From positions 1 through 64,000 of the forward strand of contig JAJDUG010000056.1 of the NCBI GenBank assembly GCA_022826755.1: a stretch of DNA of 64,000 nucleotides. Reading direction: 5' to 3'. This document shows positions 54,846 through 63,375 of this stretch, one piece after another. How positions within the stretch are numbered: the first letter of the stretch is position 1; every line of letters begins with the position of its first letter. The notes under the pieces were generated by a model that saw nothing but the letters and a program-made list of their open reading frames with translations, did no database searches and had not been told where the DNA came from. The position numbers and the translations under genes are program-made. The stretch comes from Acidobacteriota bacterium (GTDB lineage: Bacteria > Acidobacteriota > Terriglobia > Versatilivoradales > Versatilivoraceae).

Positions 54846-55181
54846 ATGGAGATCAATACGGAGCGGGAAGGCACGCTCCTGGTTGCAAGAGCGGGAGGTC
54901 GCCTCGACAGCATCAATGCAAGAGAGTTCGACGATGCCTTGAAATCCGCGATCAGCGATAGCGACCAGGTTTTGATTATGGATCTGGAGAAGGTTTCATA
55001 CGTCAGCAGCGCGGGCCTTCGGGTGATTCTGCTGACTGCCAAAACCCTCCAGCAAAGAAGCGCCAAGCTGTTGATTTGCTCGCTGGCGGAGCCAATTCGC
55101 GAGGTCTTCGAGATCAGTGGTTTCGACAAGATCATCCCGATTCATGCAAATCTGGGCGAGGCAAAAGCCTCTATCGGCTAG
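54846..55181 (+). CDS. STAS-domain anti-sigma factor antagonist
   Basis: A 111-residue STAS protein with strands LLVARAGGRLDSINAREFDD and VLIMDLEKVSYVSSAGLRV; Ser54/Ser55 in VSSAGLR is the expected phosphorylation site. It follows AAGGAG at good spacing. In partner switching, the RsbW-like kinase phosphorylates and inactivates it, and the PP2C phosphatase reverses this; both are encoded directly downstream (55360 and 56538). Confidence 0.93.
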   Translation: MEINTEREGTLLVARAGGRLDSINAREFDDALKSAISDSDQVLIMDLEKVSYVSSAGLRVILLTAKTLQQRSAKLLICSLAEPIREVFEISGFDKIIPIHANLGEAKASIG

Positions 55182-55359
55182 CGGCACTCAGGTGTCCGGC
55201 GGTCTGGCGGGGGCGGCTTCCGTTTGCCCCCTGGCGAGCCCGACCCGTCCAAGGGGCTCGAGTCAAGCGTTTCTCCCGATGGAGGGATGCCGGCATTTGC
55301 AAGCAAGGGGAATTTCCAGCAGTAGCGATGGTCTCCCCGGAAGCAGGATAGGCTGATAG

Positions 55360-56532
55360 ATGAGGGCAAGCTGGAAGTACAAGATACTGGTTGTGGACGA
55401 TGAGCCTGACCTGGAACGGCTCATGCTTCAGCGAATGCGTCGTGACATTCGCGCCGGCCTCTACAAGTTCGTCTTTGCCCACAATGGCCTGGAAGCCCTC
55501 GACCGGCTCAAGGAGCAGCCGGACATAGACCTGGTGCTCTCCGACATCAACATGCCCAAGATGGACGGGCTCACGCTGATCGAGCAGATCCCCAAGGTCC
55601 AACCCGATATCCGCTCGGTGATCATCTCGGCCTACGGCGACATGAAGAACATACGCACGGCCATGAACCGGGGCGCCTTCGACTTCGTCACCAAGCCCAT
55701 TGACTTCGACGACCTGAAACTCACCATCTCGCGCACCCTTCAGCACCTGGTGGAATGGCGCGAGGCTCTGGAATCGCGGGACAAGCTGGTGGCGCTGCAA
55801 AACGAGCTCGGAGTCGCCAGCAAGATACAGCAATCCATCCTGCCCACCCGCTTCCCCGACAGGCCCGGCTGCCGCATCTTCGCCAACATGAAGCCCGCCC
55901 GCAACGTGGGAGGGGACTTCTTCGACGTCATCCACCTCGCGGACGGCCGCATCGGCATCGCCATCGCCGACGTATCGGACAAGGGGGTTCCCGCCGCGCT
56001 CTTCATGATGTCCTGCCGCACGTTGATCAAGGGTGCGGCCATCGGCAAGACCGACCCCGGAGAAGTGCTGCACGAGGTGAACCAGTTGCTGCAGGAGGAC
56101 AACGACGCCGCCATGTTCGTCACCGTCTTCTATGGCGTCTACGACCCCGAGAGCCGTCAATTCCACTATGCCAACGGAGGGCACAATTCTCCTCTGGTCG
56201 TACATACGGACGGAAGCTCCGCCGAGTTGCCCTTGACCGGAGGCATTGCCCTGGGGTTGATGCCCGATCTCGACTACGACAACAACACCGTGACCCTTTC
56301 TCCCGGAGACTTGATCGTTCTCTACACCGACGGTGTCACCGAGGCCTTCGACGAACAGGGGAACCAGTTCGGCACCCGGCGCCTGCAAGAGGTCTTTGCG
56401 GGTGTTGAGCCAACAGATGTCCGGGAAGCCAACCGTTCCGTTTTCGAAGCCGTAGAGAAATTCGCCGGCGAAACCCCGCAGTCCGACGACATCACTTGCG
56501 TGACACTCCTGCACAGTGCCGACGGCGGCTGA
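55360..56532 (+). CDS. Receiver-PP2C (SpoIIE-type) response regulator phosphatase
   Basis: A 390-residue protein. The receiver domain has the acidic pocket VVDDEPDLERLM and phosphoacceptor D62 (LVLSDINMPKMDG). A linker helix leads to a PP2C/SpoIIE phosphatase domain (NVGGDFFDVIHLADGRIGIA-IADVSDKGVPAALFMM, FHYANGGHNSPLVVHTD, LIVLYTDGVTEAFDEQG, DDITCVTLLH) with conserved metal-binding Asp residues. Phosphorylation by the kinase at 58132 would activate dephosphorylation of the STAS protein. The RsbW-like gene begins five bases downstream. Confidence 0.93.
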   Translation: MRASWKYKILVVDDEPDLERLMLQRMRRDIRAGLYKFVFAHNGLEALDRLKEQPDIDLVLSDINMPKMDGLTLIEQIPKVQPDIRSVIISAYGDMKNIRTAMNRGAFDFVTKPIDFDDLKLTISRTLQHLVEWREALESRDKLVALQNELGVASKIQQSILPTRFPDRPGCRIFANMKPARNVGGDFFDVIHLADGRIGIAIADVSDKGVPAALFMMSCRTLIKGAAIGKTDPGEVLHEVNQLLQEDNDAAMFVTVFYGVYDPESRQFHYANGGHNSPLVVHTDGSSAELPLTGGIALGLMPDLDYDNNTVTLSPGDLIVLYTDGVTEAFDEQGNQFGTRRLQEVFAGVEPTDVREANRSVFEAVEKFAGETPQSDDITCVTLLHSADGG

Positions 56533-56537
56533 TTCCG

Positions 56538-56951
56538 ATGCTCTCTTTGTGTCTCGAATCCCGGCTCGACGAATTGCAACGACTCGAAGCGGCCGTTGAG
56601 AATCTTGGGGAGCAGGAGCAATGGCCCCCAAACCTCCTCTACCAGGCCAAGCTCGTTCTGGAGGAGGTGATCGTCAATATCGTCAACTACGGCTACGAGC
56701 AGAGGGAGGGATACAAGATCGATGTCGACCTGATCTCGGAACCGGACACCCTCACCATCAAGATTGCCGACGACGGCCGCGCCTTCGATCCATTGAGCCA
56801 AGCCCCGACGCCCGATGTGGACGCCAATCTCGAAGACCGTCCCATCGGCGGGCTGGGCGTCTACCTGGTGCAAACCCTGATGGACGAAGCCCATTACCGT
56901 CGGGAACAGGACAGAAATCATCTGACTCTGATCAAGCGGAGGGACGGATGA
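56538..56951 (+). CDS. RsbW-like anti-sigma / serine kinase (HATPase_c)
   Basis: A 137-residue GHKL ATPase. The N box is AKLVLEEVIVNIVNYGY, the G1 box KIADDGRAFDPLS and the G2 region DRPIGGLGVYLVQTLMDE. Such proteins bind a sigma factor or another target and phosphorylate the STAS antagonist. No sigma factor gene lies in the operon, so the target may be another protein. Its stop overlaps the start of the next gene by four bases (ATGA). Confidence 0.92.
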   Translation: MLSLCLESRLDELQRLEAAVENLGEQEQWPPNLLYQAKLVLEEVIVNIVNYGYEQREGYKIDVDLISEPDTLTIKIADDGRAFDPLSQAPTPDVDANLEDRPIGGLGVYLVQTLMDEAHYRREQDRNHLTLIKRRDG

Positions 56952-58135
56952 GTCCGGCGTGCCGGATAGCGGCAGCGCTGCTGCTCGCTTCCGGCTCTCT
57001 ATTCAGCGGGCAAACCGAGGGCTTATCGCAAGAGGTTGGCGTCTCGGAGAATCGTATCCTCTTTGGACAATCGGCCGCCTTCACCGGACCCGCCCGAGAG
57101 CTGGGGCGGAACATGCGTCTGGGAATCGAGGTGGCCTTTCACGAGGCCAATGCGCGAGGCGGCGTCCACGAACGGCAGTTGGAGCTGGAGAGCCTCGACG
57201 ATGCCTACGAGCCCGAAGCCGCCATCGCCAACACCCACCGGCTGATCCACGAGCGCAAGGTCTTCGCCCTCATCGGGGCCGTGGGTACACCGACCTCGCG
57301 CGCGTCCACCCCCGTGGCCGCCAGCGCCGGAGTTCCCTACATCGCGCCCTTTACCGGAGCCGCCTTCCTGCGGGACGAAGAGTGGCAAAACGTTATCAAC
57401 CTGCGGGCCTCCTACAAGCAGGAAATCGATACCATGGTCTCCCACCTGACCGACAGGCTGGGCATCGATCGAATCGGCGTCATGTACCAGGACGATTCGT
57501 TCGGCCGCGACACCTTCCGCAGCCTGAGACGCTCCCTGGGGCGGCGTCAGCTCAAGCCGGTATCGGTGGGGGTGTATCAGCGAAACACCACCGCCGTGAA
57601 GACGCCTCTTCTCGACCTGCTTGACAAGAACCCCGGTGGGGTGATTCTGATCGGCGCCTACAAGCCGGTCGCATCGCTGATCGCCTGGGCGCGGCACACC
57701 GGTATGAGAGCCAAATTCATGGCGCTCTCTTTCGTGGGCAGCAACGCCCTGTCCGAAGAACTGGGTCCGGCCGGCGTCGGGGTATTCGTTACCCAGGTGG
57801 TTCCCCCGCCAACCGACACCACCTACCCCATCACCGCCAACTACAACCGGGCCCTGTGGGCCTTCGATCCGGACGCGACTCCCGGATTTGTCTCCTTCGA
57901 AGGCTATCTGGCCGGTCGCCTGGCCATCGCGGCCCTGGAACGTTGCGGCCGAGAGGTGGACCGAGGCAGCTTCCTCGACAGCCTGCGTCTCTCCGATCCC
58001 ATCGATCTGGACGGATTCGAGCTCCGCTTCGGCGACACGGACAACCAGGGCTCGGACTCCGTTTTCCTGACGGAGATCGGCAGCGACGGTTACTATCACC
58101 CGGTCGAGACGCGCCGGAACGGGGTTCAACCGTGA
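56948..58135 (+). CDS. Periplasmic ABC-type ligand-binding protein (Peripla_BP_6)
   Basis: A 395-residue protein with a signal peptide (RIAAALLLASGSLFSGQTEG). The two-lobed branched-chain amino acid/amide-binding fold shows ILFGQSAAFTGPARELGRNM, DDAYEPEAAIANTHRLIHER, FALIGAVGTPTSRASTPVAA and IGVMYQDDSFGRDTFRSLRR. No permease or ATPase is encoded nearby. It is translationally coupled to the RsbW-like gene and to the histidine kinase (GTGA overlap), so it probably serves as a ligand sensor for that kinase. Ligand unknown; amino acid or amide types are usual. Confidence 0.9.
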   Translation: MSPACRIAAALLLASGSLFSGQTEGLSQEVGVSENRILFGQSAAFTGPARELGRNMRLGIEVAFHEANARGGVHERQLELESLDDAYEPEAAIANTHRLIHERKVFALIGAVGTPTSRASTPVAASAGVPYIAPFTGAAFLRDEEWQNVINLRASYKQEIDTMVSHLTDRLGIDRIGVMYQDDSFGRDTFRSLRRSLGRRQLKPVSVGVYQRNTTAVKTPLLDLLDKNPGGVILIGAYKPVASLIAWARHTGMRAKFMALSFVGSNALSEELGPAGVGVFVTQVVPPPTDTTYPITANYNRALWAFDPDATPGFVSFEGYLAGRLAIAALERCGREVDRGSFLDSLRLSDPIDLDGFELRFGDTDNQGSDSVFLTEIGSDGYYHPVETRRNGVQP

Positions 58136-60594
58136 TCGACCGGCTGCGACGCCTGCTGAAGACCCGATTCCTCTCCGGGAAATCGGAGCCTGATTCCGAC
58201 CCTGCCAGAACCAACCCCCTGGAAACGCTTGGGATCGCCGGCGCCGGATTGCTGCAACGGCTGCTCGAGAGCCGATTTCTTGTTGCCCTCCTGAGTCGTT
58301 TGTCCCGCCTGATCGGAACCGACATTCTGCAACGCGAGCGCGAACTGTCGGTGGATCGGCTGCAAAGGCTGCGCGAAGGACGAATCGGGCTCGGAATGCA
58401 GCTCTATATCGGCATTGGCGGGGCTGTGGCCATCACCCTGTCGGCGAGCCTGGTGGCCTGGTTCTCCTTCAACCAGGTGGGAGGCGCCCAGAACCGAGTC
58501 AACGAGGAGAGCATCCCGGAAATGACGGCCGCCTTCGGAGTGGCGCGCCAATCCGGCACCCTGGTGGCGGCCGCCCCGCGCCTGGTCACCGCCGCCACGG
58601 TGGCGGATTTCACCGATGTCGCCGCCACGGTTTCCAAGGAGCAAACGGACTTCGAGACCCGGCTTCAAGCGCTGACCCCCCGGCAGGGAGAGGAAGAAAC
58701 AGTCTCACGCATTCTTGCCCACGGGAGTGAAATCATCTCGAACATCGGGGCCATCCGGGATTCGGTTTCCCGGTCGTTCCGGCTGAACGACCGCAGCACG
58801 GAACTGCTGGCGAAACTTGAAACCCTGCAGGACGCACTGACCGGCATCCTGGTGCCGGCCATCGACGACCATTACTTCTATGCGCTGACCGGCTACCGGA
58901 ACCTTGGCGAGCGGCCCGCCTCCCCGGCGCGACACTTCTCGAAAAGGGAGTTCAACCGCTACCGCCACATGGTTGAATTGCAGGCGCATGCGACCAATGC
59001 GACCCAGCTTCTGGCGGGCGTCACCAATTTGACGGAAATCCCCCTGATCGAGCCGGTAAGGGAGCGCTTCGAGTCGGCCCGCGACGGTATCGGGCGAAGC
59101 CTCGTGGCTCTCGGCAGTGCTCCGTTGAGGGACAGGATCACCCCGGTCTTCGACCGCCTGTTGGAATTGGGTCTGGGGGAGCAGAATGGATTCGATCTGC
59201 GGGCCCAGGAGCTCGGTCTCGCCAATAGACAGCGCGAACTGCTGGAGCGCAATCGCAGACTCTCCGTCGATCTCGTGGCTGAAGTCGAAGGAATGGTGAG
59301 TTCGGCCAGTGCGCGGGCCCAGGATGCGACTCTCTCGTCCACTCAAGCCATCCTCACCGGACGCAGCCTGCTCCTGATCCTGAACCTGGTCAGTATCACC
59401 GGCGCCGTGCTGATCGGTTGGCTGTTCGTCGGACGATTCCTGTTGCGCCGTCTCCAGAAGCTGTCCGATCGCATGCGTGGCATGGCCGGAGGCGACCTGG
59501 AGGCCCAGGTCGAGATCAGCGGGCGCGACGAGGTGGCCGAGATGGCGGCGGCCCTGGAGGTGTTTCGACGTCACGCCCTGGAGGTTCAGCGCTTGAACCT
59601 TGTCGAGAAACTGGCCGAAGAGCTGAAGGGGAAGAACGCCCAGCTCGAGAAAGCCATGGACGATCTGCGCAAGGCTCAGGATCAAATCGTCATGCGCGAC
59701 AAGCTGGCGGAACTCGGCCAGCTCACCGCCGGCGTAGCCCACGAGATCAAGAATCCACTCAACTTCGTCAAGAATTTCTCGGAGGTCTCCGAGGAGCTGC
59801 TGGAGGAACTGGGGGAGATCCTCACCGACAACCAGGACAAGCTGAGCAAGGACGACCGGGAGCTGCTCGAGGAGATTTCGGGAGATCTGACCGGCAACCT
59901 CAAGAGTATTCGCCAACACGGGGACCGCGCCAATCGGGTGATTCACGACATGCTGTCGATGGGACGAGGTTCGGGGGAACGGCAACCGACCGACATCAAC
60001 GGCCTGCTCGACCAAAGCGCTCGACTGGCCTACCACAGCGCCCGAGCCACCGACAAGTCGTTCAACCTGGACATCAAGCAGGATCTGGATCCGGAGATGG
60101 GATCCATTGACGTCGTCTCGCAGGAGATGGGACGCGTCTTTCTGAACCTGGTCAGCAACGCCTGCTATGCCACCGATCAGAAACGGCGTTCCCTGGAGAC
60201 GGACGGTGGAGCACAGGCCGACGGGGAGGGTCAATACAGCCCGACGCTGTGGCTCGGCACCAGGCGCCTGGAGGATCGGGTCGAAATCCGTGTAAGGGAC
60301 AACGGGAGCGGCATTCCCGCCGAGGTCGTCGACAAGATCTTCAACCCCTTCTTCACCACCAAGCCCACCAACGAGGGAACCGGGCTGGGGCTGGCCCTGT
60401 CCAACGATATCGTGCGAGAGCATGGTGGAGCCATCAAGGTGGAGACCGAACCGGGCAGCTTCACCGAGATGCTGGTTGCATTGCCCCTGGAATTGCCTCC
60501 CATTGTTGAAGTGGCTGGACCGGCGGATGAAGAGGAAGATGAGCCGGTGCTCTCAGCCGGTGAATCGGACAGGCCCGAGGCCAGGAGCTCCTGA
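58132..60594 (+). CDS. Membrane sensor histidine kinase with HAMP domain
   Basis: An 820-residue kinase starting with GTG in a GTGA overlap. It has a first membrane helix near residue 100 (GIGGAVAITLSASLVAWFSF), a large helical periplasmic region, a second helix near 410 (LLLILNLVSITGAVLIGWLF) and HAMP (RRLQKLSDRMRGMAGGDLEA). The phosphoacceptor is H537 in TAGVAHEIKNPLNFVKNFSE. The ATPase domain has IRVRDNGSGIPAEVV, FNPFFTTKPTNEGTGLGLAL. The binding protein upstream is the likely input and the receiver-PP2C protein the likely output partner. The C-terminal ~30 residues are acidic. Confidence 0.92.
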   Translation: MIDRLRRLLKTRFLSGKSEPDSDPARTNPLETLGIAGAGLLQRLLESRFLVALLSRLSRLIGTDILQRERELSVDRLQRLREGRIGLGMQLYIGIGGAVAITLSASLVAWFSFNQVGGAQNRVNEESIPEMTAAFGVARQSGTLVAAAPRLVTAATVADFTDVAATVSKEQTDFETRLQALTPRQGEEETVSRILAHGSEIISNIGAIRDSVSRSFRLNDRSTELLAKLETLQDALTGILVPAIDDHYFYALTGYRNLGERPASPARHFSKREFNRYRHMVELQAHATNATQLLAGVTNLTEIPLIEPVRERFESARDGIGRSLVALGSAPLRDRITPVFDRLLELGLGEQNGFDLRAQELGLANRQRELLERNRRLSVDLVAEVEGMVSSASARAQDATLSSTQAILTGRSLLLILNLVSITGAVLIGWLFVGRFLLRRLQKLSDRMRGMAGGDLEAQVEISGRDEVAEMAAALEVFRRHALEVQRLNLVEKLAEELKGKNAQLEKAMDDLRKAQDQIVMRDKLAELGQLTAGVAHEIKNPLNFVKNFSEVSEELLEELGEILTDNQDKLSKDDRELLEEISGDLTGNLKSIRQHGDRANRVIHDMLSMGRGSGERQPTDINGLLDQSARLAYHSARATDKSFNLDIKQDLDPEMGSIDVVSQEMGRVFLNLVSNACYATDQKRRSLETDGGAQADGEGQYSPTLWLGTRRLEDRVEIRVRDNGSGIPAEVVDKIFNPFFTTKPTNEGTGLGLALSNDIVREHGGAIKVETEPGSFTEMLVALPLELPPIVEVAGPADEEEDEPVLSAGESDRPEARSS

Positions 60595-60727
60595 CCTGAC
60601 GACAGTTGACCCAAAGCCGCATCGACCAGAGGCAGGGGCCGCGGGTTTTCTCCAAAGCGCAGATCGCCTGCCCCCGGAGGCGGGCGCTCCGGGAGCCTCC
60701 GAAAGAGAGATAGGATTCGCCAAGTTG

Positions 60728-62137
60728 ATGGCTCCACAGCAACCATCCTGTCAGGTCTCGACCGTCGCTCCCCGACAGCCTGTTCCGAGGACTTGTCGTG
60801 CCCGACTGAAACGGGTGGCCCTGGCAGGTCTGGTCCTGATCCTGTCAGCGGTCTCCGCTCTCGGCCAGGCCGGCGCCCCAAAGCAGGCCGAGACTCCGGG
60901 CACGCTGCAGAGCGGTCTGGGGAAGGATCTGCCGGGCTGGCTCTCCTTGTCCGGCGAGTTCCGTTACCGCTTTGAAAACCTGCAGGGACTGGGCTACAGC
61001 GGGGACAGCGACGACGGCTACGGACTGACCCGGACCCGCCTGGAGGTGGGCATCCGGCCTGTCCCCTGGCTGAACTTCGGGATTCAGGCCCAGGACTCCA
61101 GGGCGCCGGGGATCCGGCCGGCGCTGTCCAGTTCCGGAGCCGTCCGAGATCCCTTCGACCTGCGCCAGGCCTATGCCGAGATCGGCGCCAGCCAGGCCCC
61201 GGCATCGCTGAAAGTGGGCAGGCAGGCGCTGATCTACGGCGACTCGCGCCTGATTGGGGCTCCAAACTGGTCCAACACCTCCCGCGTCTTCGACGCCGCA
61301 AGGCTGCAGGTGCGGGGATCGGGCGCCAAGCTCGACCTTTTCTCGGCCTCGGTGGTGCGAAACGACCCCAACCGCCGCTTGAACCGATCGGTCGAGGGAG
61401 AATACCTGCACGGCCTCTACGGCTCCCTGGAGAACGTCATCCCGGGATCCACGCTCGAACCCTACCTGCTCTGGCAGACCAAGTCCTCGGTCGTCAACGA
61501 GCTGAACGCACTCGGAGACCTGGACCGTTATACCCTGGGACTGCGGGCCTGGGGCAAAGGGCTCGGGCCCTGGGACTACAACGCCGCCCTGGTCCGCCAG
61601 TGGGGGCAGGCGGCAGGCGCTGAAATCCAGGCCTGGGCCGGCTACGGAGAACTGGGCTATTCCATCGACGCCAGGCTGAACCCGCGCCTCCATGTGCAGT
61701 ACAACTTCGGATCGGGCGACAAGGATCCCGACGACGGCCGAATCGAGGGCTTCGTGGACCTCTATCCCACCACCGCCTTTGTGTACGGCCGCGCCAACCG
61801 GCTCGGCTGGCGCAACCACAAGAGCCTGCGCCTGGGGAGCGAGCTCAAGCCGCACTCCAAGCTGACGCTACTTTTGGAGTTCAACGCCTTCTGGCTGGCC
61901 TCCCGCACCGACGCCCTCTACAACCCGGGCGGGCGAGTCGCGGTGGCCCGGCCCCCCGGGGGCGCCCGCGACACAAAGGTCGGCAACGAAGTCGACGCCG
62001 TCTTCACCGTGCCGGTAACAGCCAACTTCAGCCTGGGAGGCGGCCTGGCACACCTGCTTCCCGGCCCCTTCCTCAAGGCCAATTCCCCCGGCCACTCATT
62101 CACCTACTCCTACCTGTTCACCAGCTACAAGTTCTGA
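60728..62137 (+). CDS. Alginate-export-like outer-membrane porin
   Basis: A 469-residue protein with signal peptide (RVALAGLVLILSAVSALGQA) and a beta-barrel domain like AlgE/alginate_exp: LSLSGEFRYRFENLQGLGYS, GYGLTRTRLEVGIRPVPWLN, LKVGRQALIYGDSRLIGAPN-WSNTSR, FTYSYLFTSYKF with C-terminal Phe. It may pass anionic solutes or sugars. It follows the kinase gene by 133 bases on the same strand and could be part of, or a target of, the signalling operon. ATG at 60728 is uncertain; TTG at 60725 is adjacent. Confidence 0.85.
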   Translation: MAPQQPSCQVSTVAPRQPVPRTCRARLKRVALAGLVLILSAVSALGQAGAPKQAETPGTLQSGLGKDLPGWLSLSGEFRYRFENLQGLGYSGDSDDGYGLTRTRLEVGIRPVPWLNFGIQAQDSRAPGIRPALSSSGAVRDPFDLRQAYAEIGASQAPASLKVGRQALIYGDSRLIGAPNWSNTSRVFDAARLQVRGSGAKLDLFSASVVRNDPNRRLNRSVEGEYLHGLYGSLENVIPGSTLEPYLLWQTKSSVVNELNALGDLDRYTLGLRAWGKGLGPWDYNAALVRQWGQAAGAEIQAWAGYGELGYSIDARLNPRLHVQYNFGSGDKDPDDGRIEGFVDLYPTTAFVYGRANRLGWRNHKSLRLGSELKPHSKLTLLLEFNAFWLASRTDALYNPGGRVAVARPPGGARDTKVGNEVDAVFTVPVTANFSLGGGLAHLLPGPFLKANSPGHSFTYSYLFTSYKF

Positions 62138-62211
62138 GCGGCAGCGCGCCCGCGGCGTATCTTGTGGAAGTTGCTCAGCCCGTGGCAGACCCGGCAAGCC
62201 CCTCGGAACGC

Positions 62212-62301
62212 CGATTCATCCCCGCGATTGCAGGGAACAGCCAGCCCTGTTTCTATGCGACGAGTACCAGGCCGGTTCATCTCCGCGCAGGCGGGGAACA
62301 G
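62212..62301. CRISPR. Remnant type I-E CRISPR array: two repeats, one spacer
   Basis: Two 29 bp repeats (62212-62240 CGATTCATCCCCGCGATTGC... and 62273-62301 CGGTTCATCTCCGCGCAGGC...) both end GGGAACAG and flank a 32 bp spacer (62241-62272). The repeat and spacer lengths and the sequence are those of type I-E. Both repeats have point changes from the family consensus. The canonical repeat orientation is on the minus strand. No cas gene is present in the window. Confidence 0.8.
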
Positions 62302-62334
62302 ATTTGCAGCCCGGAACGGACATTGCCCTCTCTC

Positions 62335-62360
62335 CCTGTGGATTCCAGGCTTTCCACAGG
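62335..62360. other. Small hairpin after the CRISPR remnant
   Basis: CCTGTGGA (62335-62342) pairs with TCCACAGG (62353-62360) around a ten-base loop. There is no T-tract, so it is not a standard terminator. It falls between the array remnant and the first DUF29 gene. Confidence 0.45.
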
Positions 62361-62448
62361 CAGTCTATGCAGCTATGCACGACTTGACTTTAGAGCCGAA
62401 TAGCGGCATAACCAACCACAGAAACTCATACAAGCCGGAGTACGTCGG

Positions 62449-63063
62449 ATGGAAACAGTTACCGGAATCCCGGACTCCCAGCAAACCCGTGAGCGGGAGA
62501 TGGATGATCTCTACCGGCGAGATCCCTATTCCTGGGCAAGGAAGCAGGCCGATGCTCTGCGGCGCCGCAAATTCGATGCCGTCGATTGGAACAATGTTAT
62601 CGGGGAGATTGAAGACGTGGCTCGACGCTATTCGGACCGTATTGCAAGTCAGTACGCCAGGATCATGGAGCATTTTCTCAAGTTGCAATACCGGCGCCCC
62701 AAAGAAAATGAGCCTGTCGCCGGCTGGGTGAGAACCGTGCACAATGCTCGCGCCCAGATTGACGTTGTTCTCCATCATAATCCCGGACTCAAGGCCCACT
62801 GCGATCAACTATTCGAACAGGCGTGGCCGCGCGCCAGAAACAGCGCCATAAGTGCCTTCGTCCATCATGCCACCGAAGCGATCCAGAACCAGGCGGCCTT
62901 GCTCCGTGAACAAAAGCGCCTGATGCGAGAATGGGATCGCGTATTGCCTCAGCAGAATCCCTATGCCCGCAACCTGGTCGAGACTCCATTGGAGTTTCCA
63001 GACAGGGTCCACTTGCCGCAGCGCCCACAAAGCCACCACCTGCCTGCCCCGCGTCCTGACTGA
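62449..63063 (+). CDS. DUF29 family protein, copy 1
   Basis: A 204-residue DUF29 protein. Typical motifs are DLYRRDPYSWARKQADALRR, FDAVDWNNVIGEIEDVARR and RIMEHFLKLQYRRPKENEPV-AGW. The function of DUF29 is unknown; it is common in cyanobacteria and appears in multiple divergent copies per genome. The copy at 63376 shares the same motifs but is clearly diverged. It sits between CRISPR-repeat remnants at 62273 and 63126. Confidence 0.85.
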   Translation: METVTGIPDSQQTREREMDDLYRRDPYSWARKQADALRRRKFDAVDWNNVIGEIEDVARRYSDRIASQYARIMEHFLKLQYRRPKENEPVAGWVRTVHNARAQIDVVLHHNPGLKAHCDQLFEQAWPRARNSAISAFVHHATEAIQNQAALLREQKRLMREWDRVLPQQNPYARNLVETPLEFPDRVHLPQRPQSHHLPAPRPD

Positions 63064-63125
63064 AACCGCTGAAACCCACTTCCTGAGCCATTCCACAAAA
63101 AGCTCAGTGCTTTTTGAGTAGATGG

Positions 63126-63154
63126 CGGTTCATCCCCGCGCCTGCGGGGAACAG
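63126..63154. CRISPR. Isolated type I-E CRISPR repeat
   Basis: A single 29 bp repeat CGGTTCATCCCCGCGCCTGC followed by GGGGAACAG, the closest of the three to the I-E consensus. No second repeat lies 32 bp away on either side. Downstream is the tail of another gene (63155-63239). Confidence 0.75.
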
Positions 63155-63239
63155 CTTGCTCCTGGCCAAGGTCGGCGACCTCGCCCACAGGCGGATCCAC
63201 GAGCTCCAGCGCGAAGAGGCCAAGTCCCAAGACAACTGA
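63155..63239 (+). pseudogene. Orphan 3' gene end fused to a CRISPR repeat
   Basis: Reading directly out of the repeat, a frame encodes LLLAKVGDLAHRRIHELQRE followed by EAKSQDN and a TGA at 63237-63239, eight bases before a strong terminator. It looks like the end of a helical protein whose 5' part has been lost at the repeat. The family is unknown. Confidence 0.4.
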
Positions 63240-63246
63240 TTTTCTT

Positions 63247-63278
63247 GAGGCGGCGGCTTCGGCCGTCGCCTCTTTTTT
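63247..63278 (+). terminator. Rho-independent terminator
   Basis: GAGGCGGCGGC-TTCG-GCCGTCGCCTC followed by six T: an 11-base stem with one mismatch and a stable TTCG loop. It would stop transcripts from the orphan gene end and from DUF29 copy 1, before DUF29 copy 2. Confidence 0.9.
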
Positions 63279-63375
63279 GCTCGCGCCCGGCCCGCTTCCT
63301 TACCGGCGCTTGACTTCCCCCCCCAGCCGGTGCATAAACGCACCTATACCCTTTCGCCCGCTTTGGAGGTGACCG

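Noticed and set aside
62302-62448. Continuation of the CRISPR array after the second repeat
   Set aside because: No repeat-like sequence follows 32 bp later; only a short unrelated hairpin is present.
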